From NCBI GenBank assembly GCA_020249005.1, contig JADCGN010000002.1, forward strand, positions 1 to 16,738: a stretch of 16,738 nucleotides of DNA. The letters are read 5' to 3'. Below the pieces are notes generated by a model that worked only from the letters and a program-made list of their open reading frames with translations, was not told the origin of the DNA and did no database searches. The position numbers and the translations under genes were made by a program. Positions 13,250-16,738 of this stretch are shown one piece after another. The stretch's first letter is position 1. Each line of letters starts with the position of its first letter. The DNA comes from Alphaproteobacteria bacterium (GTDB lineage: Bacteria; Pseudomonadota; Alphaproteobacteria; UBA2136; UBA6156).

Positions 13250-15759
13250 GCCTGCCGCACGCCGACCCCGCCATGCTGGCCCAGGCCGCTGCCGCCCAGC
13301 GGCAGGCCTTCCAACCCACCCAAAGCGTGTGGGTGGCCGCCCACGCGGGCACCGGGAAAACCACCGTGCTGACGCGGCGGATTCTGGCGCTGCTGTTGGC
13401 CGACCCAAGCCTGCAGCCGCGGGAAATTCTGGCGCTCACCTTCACCCGTGCGGCGGCGGCGGAAATGGCTGAGCGTTTACCCAAACTGCTGGCCAGTTGG
13501 GCGGCGTGCGATGAGGCCACCTTGCAGGTGCGCATCCCCGCCGAACTGGGGATTGCCGCGCCGCCCCAGGCGCAAGCCCGCCTGGGGGCTGTGCGGGCCC
13601 AGCTGGCGCAGCAGCCGCCGCTCATCACCACGCTGCACGGGTTTGCCCAGCATCTGTTGGCGGCCTTGCCTGCTGCTGCTGGGTTGCCGGAAGGCTTTGG
13701 TTTGCTGGATGAGGTGGTGCAAAACCGCCTGCTGCAGCAAGTGCAGCAGCGGTTGTTGCGCGAATTGCCGACCACCTTGGCGCCCTATTTGGCCACGCTG
13801 CTGGATGAATTGGGCGAGCACGGGTGGGAGGATCTGACGCAGCTGATGCTGGCCAATTGGTGGCGGCTGGAAGAGCGCCTGGCCGGGCAGGGCGTGGCGG
13901 GGATTCAAACCTTGCTGCAACGGGTGGAACGGCAGCTGGCGCTGCCGCCGCCGGCCGAACTGTTTGCGCCGTTGCAGCCCACCCCCGCACAGGCGGCGGG
14001 GCTGACGGCACGTGGGTTTGCGGTGGGGAACGAGGCTGATTGGTTGGCGTTCTTGCTCACCAAGCTGGAACCGCGCAAACGGTTGTTGACCAAAGCTGAG
14101 GCGGCGGGGTTGGATGAGGCGTTTCTGGCCGATTTGGCGACGGCCGCCGGGCACGCCTCCCGCCTTAAAAAAGCCCGCAAAGCCTGGCGGGGTTTGCAGC
14201 TGACGGAAGCCTTGCTGACCTGGGCCGCCACCGTGCAAGCGGCCTACGCGCAAGAAAAGCAGCAGCGCGGCGTGCTGGATTTTGCCGACCTGCTGCGCGG
14301 CCTGCAGCACGTGCTGCAGCAAAGCGAACAAACCGCCGCCGCCGCGTGGTTGTGGCACCGGCTCGACCGTCGCTTTAAGCACTTGGTGGTGGATGAGGCG
14401 CAGGATAACAACGCCGCCCAAGGCGCGATTGTGCAATGGCTGGCCACCCAGCTGCTGGCGGGCGAAGTGGGCAGCGCGCCGCGCACGGTGCTGGCGGTGG
14501 GCGATGTGAAGCAGAGCGTGTACCGCTTTCAAGGGGCGCAGCCGGCCGAGTTTTACGCGCTGCGCGACACCTTGGCAGACTTAAGCCCGGCCGAGGGTTT
14601 CCGGCCGTTGACGCTGGCCACCACCTTCCGCAACGGGGCGAGCGTGCTGGACGTGGTGAATGCGGTGTTTACCGCGCCCATGTTGGCCGCCGCCGTGCAG
14701 GGGGCCAGTGAACCTTGGCCAACCCATCAGACCGTGCAAGCCCAGCGCCCCAGCCGGGTGGAGCTGTGGCCGTTGGTGGGGGCTGCTGCTGCGCAGGAAG
14801 TTGTTGGCCCCGCCGACCGCTGGCCGCTGGCGCCCGAACGGGTGGCGACGCAGCAACCTTCTCCTAAGCTGCGCTGCCTGCAGCAGGTGGTGGCGTGGCT
14901 GCAGGCGCAGCAGGCGGCCGGGGTGGTGTTGCCCAGCACCGGCCAGCCGTTGGCCTGGCCCGACGTGCTGGTGGTGGCCCGCACCAACGCCACCGCCCGG
15001 TTGGTGGCCGGGTTGTTGCGGCGCGCGGGCATCCCGGTGGCCGCCCCGCGCGGCGAACCGCCCCCGATGGTGCAGGATGTGGCCGCATTGTTGCGGGTGG
15101 CCTATGCCGTGCAGGATAATCTGGCACTGGCCCAGGTGCTGAAGGGGCTGGAAGGCTGGAACGACGCCCAGCTGCTGGCGCTGGCCGCGCAGGCGGGGGA
15201 TGGCCCCTGGCTGGCGGTGTTGCCGGCCGCGTCTGGCGTGCGCCGCTTCCTGGCGAGCCTACCACAGCCGTGCCCGCCTGCCGTGCTGGTGCAGGCCGCC
15301 GTGGCCTGGTGGGGGCTGGATTTGGCCCAATTTACGCCGCTTTTGGGTTGGGCCGAAGGCGCCGCCGCCGCGCCCGACCCGGCCTGGGGGGCGCTGGGCA
15401 CCCTGGTGCAGCGCTTGGAAACCGAGGAGTTGCCGGTGGTGACCCAACCCGGCGTGCGGGTGCTGACCTTGCACACCGCCAAGGGGTTGGAGGCACCGCT
15501 GGTGATCCTGCCCGATACGGGCGAGGACTTGGTGAACCTCGGGCGTGAAAAATTATTGTGGGGCAGGGATTTGGTGTTGTTTAAGCAGGGCGAGGGCGTG
15601 AGTGCGCTGGAAGATGCGCTGCTGGCTGAAACCGCGGCGGCCGCGGCGGCCGACAGCTTACGGGCTTTGTATGTGGCCTTGACCCGGGCGGCCGATTGGC
15701 TGGTGATTGCCGGATGGGAAAAGCGGAAAAACAGCGCCGGCAGCCCGGATGAGGCTTGA
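13246..15759 (+). CDS. addA: AddA helicase subunit lacking the C-terminal nuclease domain
   Basis: UvrD-type 3'-5' helicase of AddAB, which unwinds and resects broken DNA ends before RecA loading. 837 residues from the ATG at 13246; the frame runs open upstream to 13114, but the overlapping ATGA with addB and the family N-terminus favour 13246. Motifs: Walker A AGTGKTT (34-40), ALTFTRAAAAEMAERL (63-78), a TLHGFAQHLL segment, LVVDEAQD with Asp383-Glu384, VGDVKQSVYRFQGA (418-431), TTFRNG, VLTLHTAKGLEAP (His743 region) and YVALTRA (809-815). The protein ends about 23 residues after this last helicase motif. Family members normally continue for roughly 250 residues with a RecB-type nuclease, which is absent here. 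Only 54 bases separate the stop from rplS, so no nuclease remnant exists downstream. The helicase looks functional; the nuclease has been lost. Confidence 0.92.
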   Translation: MSLPHADPAMLAQAAAAQRQAFQPTQSVWVAAHAGTGKTTVLTRRILALLLADPSLQPREILALTFTRAAAAEMAERLPKLLASWAACDEATLQVRIPAELGIAAPPQAQARLGAVRAQLAQQPPLITTLHGFAQHLLAALPAAAGLPEGFGLLDEVVQNRLLQQVQQRLLRELPTTLAPYLATLLDELGEHGWEDLTQLMLANWWRLEERLAGQGVAGIQTLLQRVERQLALPPPAELFAPLQPTPAQAAGLTARGFAVGNEADWLAFLLTKLEPRKRLLTKAEAAGLDEAFLADLATAAGHASRLKKARKAWRGLQLTEALLTWAATVQAAYAQEKQQRGVLDFADLLRGLQHVLQQSEQTAAAAWLWHRLDRRFKHLVVDEAQDNNAAQGAIVQWLATQLLAGEVGSAPRTVLAVGDVKQSVYRFQGAQPAEFYALRDTLADLSPAEGFRPLTLATTFRNGASVLDVVNAVFTAPMLAAAVQGASEPWPTHQTVQAQRPSRVELWPLVGAAAAQEVVGPADRWPLAPERVATQQPSPKLRCLQQVVAWLQAQQAAGVVLPSTGQPLAWPDVLVVARTNATARLVAGLLRRAGIPVAAPRGEPPPMVQDVAALLRVAYAVQDNLALAQVLKGLEGWNDAQLLALAAQAGDGPWLAVLPAASGVRRFLASLPQPCPPAVLVQAAVAWWGLDLAQFTPLLGWAEGAAAAPDPAWGALGTLVQRLETEELPVVTQPGVRVLTLHTAKGLEAPLVILPDTGEDLVNLGREKLLWGRDLVLFKQGEGVSALEDALLAETAAAAAADSLRALYVALTRAADWLVIAGWEKRKNSAGSPDEA

Positions 15760-15784
15760 CGCCACCCGCCGCCCACGGTAAAGG
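15756..15784 (+). promoter_or_regulatory. Candidate promoter for rplS overlapping the addA stop codon
   Basis: -35 TTGACG (15756-15761), a 17-base spacer, and -10-like TAAAGG (15779-15784). The addA stop TGA lies inside the -35 box. Transcription would start near 15791, leaving a leader of about 23 bases. The -35 is strong, the -10 only moderate. It would give rplS expression independent of the low-level repair operon, as expected for a ribosomal protein gene. Confidence 0.45.
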
Positions 15785-15813
15785 CACCCCATTGTAAGAG
15801 GAAAGTTACGGCC

Positions 15814-16266
15814 ATGCCGCACCCAATTATTGCGAAACTGGACGCCGCCACCGCCGCGGCCGCCAAGCCCAACGGCGTCCCCGCCTTTGCGGTGGGCGAC
15901 ACCCTGCGCGTGCAGGTGAAGATCGCCGAAGGCGACAAGTTCCGTCTGCAGGCGTTTGAGGGCGTGTGCATTGCCAAGCACAGCAAAGGGGCGGGCAGCA
16001 GCTTTACCCTGCGCAAAATTTCCTTTGGCGAGGGGGTTGAGCGGGTGTTCCCGCTGCTGAGCCCGACGCTGGACAGCATCACCGTGGTGCGCCGTGGTGA
16101 CGTGCGCCGCGCCAAGCTGTATTACCTGCGTGGCCGCACCGGCAAAGCCGCCCGGATTGCCGAAAAGGCCCGTAAGCTGGGCTTGGTGGCCAACGCCGGT
16201 GACGCTGCCAACGCCGCCAGCGCGCTGGCCGCCGAAGCCGCCCCCGAGGCCGCTGCCCAAGCTTAA
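15814..16266 (+). CDS. rplS: 50S ribosomal protein L19
   Basis: 150 residues. L19 sits at the interface of the ribosomal subunits. The core (about residues 1-120) shows the family pattern: FAVGDTLRVQVKI (25-37), RLQAFEGVCIAK (44-55), SFTLRKISFGEGVERVFPL (63-81), VVRRGDVRRAKLYYLRGRTGKAARI. A C-terminal tail of about 25 residues, mostly Ala and Glu, extends beyond the core; such tails occur in some alphaproteobacteria. GAGGAAAG about 8 to 15 bases before the ATG serves as ribosome site. L19 usually follows trmD in the rpsP-rimM-trmD-rplS operon; here it follows addA instead, with its own candidate promoter and a terminator right behind it, so it appears to be a single-gene unit. Confidence 0.96.
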   Translation: MPHPIIAKLDAATAAAAKPNGVPAFAVGDTLRVQVKIAEGDKFRLQAFEGVCIAKHSKGAGSSFTLRKISFGEGVERVFPLLSPTLDSITVVRRGDVRRAKLYYLRGRTGKAARIAEKARKLGLVANAGDAANAASALAAEAAPEAAAQA

Positions 16267-16285
16267 GGCACGTCCAACCTTACCG

Positions 16286-16308
16286 AGGGGCCGTTGGGGC
16301 CCCTTTTT
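16286..16308 (+). terminator. Rho-independent terminator of rplS
   Basis: AGGGGCC (16286-16292), loop GTTGG, then GGCCCCT (16298-16304), running into five T residues (16304-16308). Twenty bases after the rplS stop. Confidence 0.9.
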
Positions 16309-16348
16309 GCTGGCGTTCATGGCGCCCTTTCCGTAACTTTGAGCCGTG

Positions 16349-16738
16349 ATGCGTGTGACTTCCGCTGCCCTCCCTGCCGCCCATCCAGCGGTGTCCTACG
16401 GCCTCTTGGCCGACTTGGTACTGGCCGGCGTGGCGTTTGAGCTGCAAACCACGCCGGCCGCGTGGCGGGAGGCAGGCCGCCCAATGCTGCCGGTGACGGT
16501 GCCGGAACCCGTGCAACCGAAGCCGTTGCCGCCGGCAGCGGCGCCTGCCCATCCGCCCGTGCCCACCGAACCCGTAACGGCCTGGCGGGTGTGGCAGGCA
16601 GGAGAAGGCGGCGGTGTGGCGGTGGTGCTGGCTGCACCGGGGCCGTGTGGGGTGGCCGAGGTGCAGTTGCTGGAAAATATGTTGCGCGCCGTAGGCTTAC
16701 CCACCGCCCCTGTGGCCTATGTGGGTCTGGCGGGGGTA
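16349..16738 (+). CDS. Unrecognised protein, possibly uracil-DNA-glycosylase-fold, 5' part cut by window edge
   Basis: Hand translation from the ATG at 16349 stays open for 130 codons to the last base, so the gene continues beyond the window. Residues 1-40 include a hydrophobic, helix-like stretch (GLLADLVLAGVAFEL), then a Pro/Ala-rich linker (about 45-78). A globular domain seems to start at about 79 with VAVVLAAPGP and QLLENMLRAVGL (residues about 90-120). That last pattern resembles the GEAPG and LLDxMLxAIGL segments of family-4 uracil-DNA glycosylases in alphaproteobacteria, which also carry a short N-terminal helix and an Ala/Pro linker. However, the GEAPG motif is degenerate here (LAAPG), and an HolD-like protein with the same fold is an alternative. 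No membrane or signal peptide is evident. Coding is likely; function is weakly supported. Confidence 0.5.
   Translation, partial: MRVTSAALPAAHPAVSYGLLADLVLAGVAFELQTTPAAWREAGRPMLPVTVPEPVQPKPLPPAAAPAHPPVPTEPVTAWRVWQAGEGGGVAVVLAAPGPCGVAEVQLLENMLRAVGLPTAPVAYVGLAGV

Noticed and set aside
13477..14532. Minus-strand open frame of 351 codons opposite addA
   Set aside because: It covers well-recognised AddA helicase sequence; composition is His/Gln/Arg-rich low-complexity as expected for a shadow frame.
13880..15570. Two GGGCAGGG octamers in addA as FtsK-orienting (KOPS-like) sites
   Set aside because: G-rich octamers are expected by chance in this composition and at least one opposite-orientation copy occurs near 10225; a genome-wide skew would be needed.
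15757..15813. AddA truncation explained by a simple frameshift
   Set aside because: A frameshift would leave the nuclease domain readable in another frame downstream, but only 54 bases precede rplS and they contain no such sequence.

Overview
The window is a dense, GC-rich stretch of bacterial chromosome carrying housekeeping genes, with no sign of phage, transposons, tRNA/rRNA genes or CRISPR. Several features point to an alphaproteobacterium: a Tim44/TimA-like membrane-anchored protein, a TsaE domain fused to an AmgK-like phosphotransferase, the order tsaE-phosphotransferase / murU-like / addB / addA, and alpha-type AddB and AddA sequences. I cannot assign an order or genus. Several neighbourhoods are rearranged compared with what I know of other alphaproteobacteria: gpsA is not beside tsaD, rplS is not behind trmD, and no trxA follows addA.

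Layout. (1) 1-540, minus: 5' part of mutM (formamidopyrimidine-DNA glycosylase), cut by the window edge. (2) 620-3821, plus: a tight run of timA-like, gpsA, a secreted protein with two cysteine-pair motifs, and an EVE-domain gene, ending in a bidirectional terminator shared with the convergent gene. (3) 3858-6123, minus: a Bax inhibitor-1/YccA-like membrane protein with its own promoter, and upstream of it a phosphomannomutase/phosphoglucomutase. (4) 6245-8566, plus: ftsK, divergent from the mutase across a 121-bp region holding a near-perfect dyad. (5) 8621-15759, plus: TsaE-AmgK fusion, MurU-like nucleotidyltransferase, addB and addA, with ATGA overlaps or a 4-nt gap. (6) 15814-16266, plus: rplS with a candidate promoter overlapping the addA stop and a strong terminator. 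(7) 16349-16738, plus: 5' part of an unrecognised gene, possibly UDG-fold.

The tsaE/amgK-murU pair suggests a single transcript serving tRNA t6A modification and recycling of cell-wall amino sugars (kinase then uridylyltransferase, giving UDP-MurNAc). The same transcript continues into the double-strand-break resection complex AddAB. MutM, FtsK and AddAB give the window a genome-maintenance flavour.

The most unusual point is AddA. It has intact helicase motifs but stops about 23 residues after the last one and so lacks the usual C-terminal RecB-type nuclease domain, while AddB keeps its nuclease and iron-sulfur cysteines. This looks like a streamlined AddAB with a single nuclease. Other leads are a run of six TTA leucine codons in addB, a G8 tract right after the addB start codon, the dyad between the mutase gene and ftsK, loss of both pH-sensing aspartates in the BI-1 protein, and the tandem cysteine motifs of the secreted protein.
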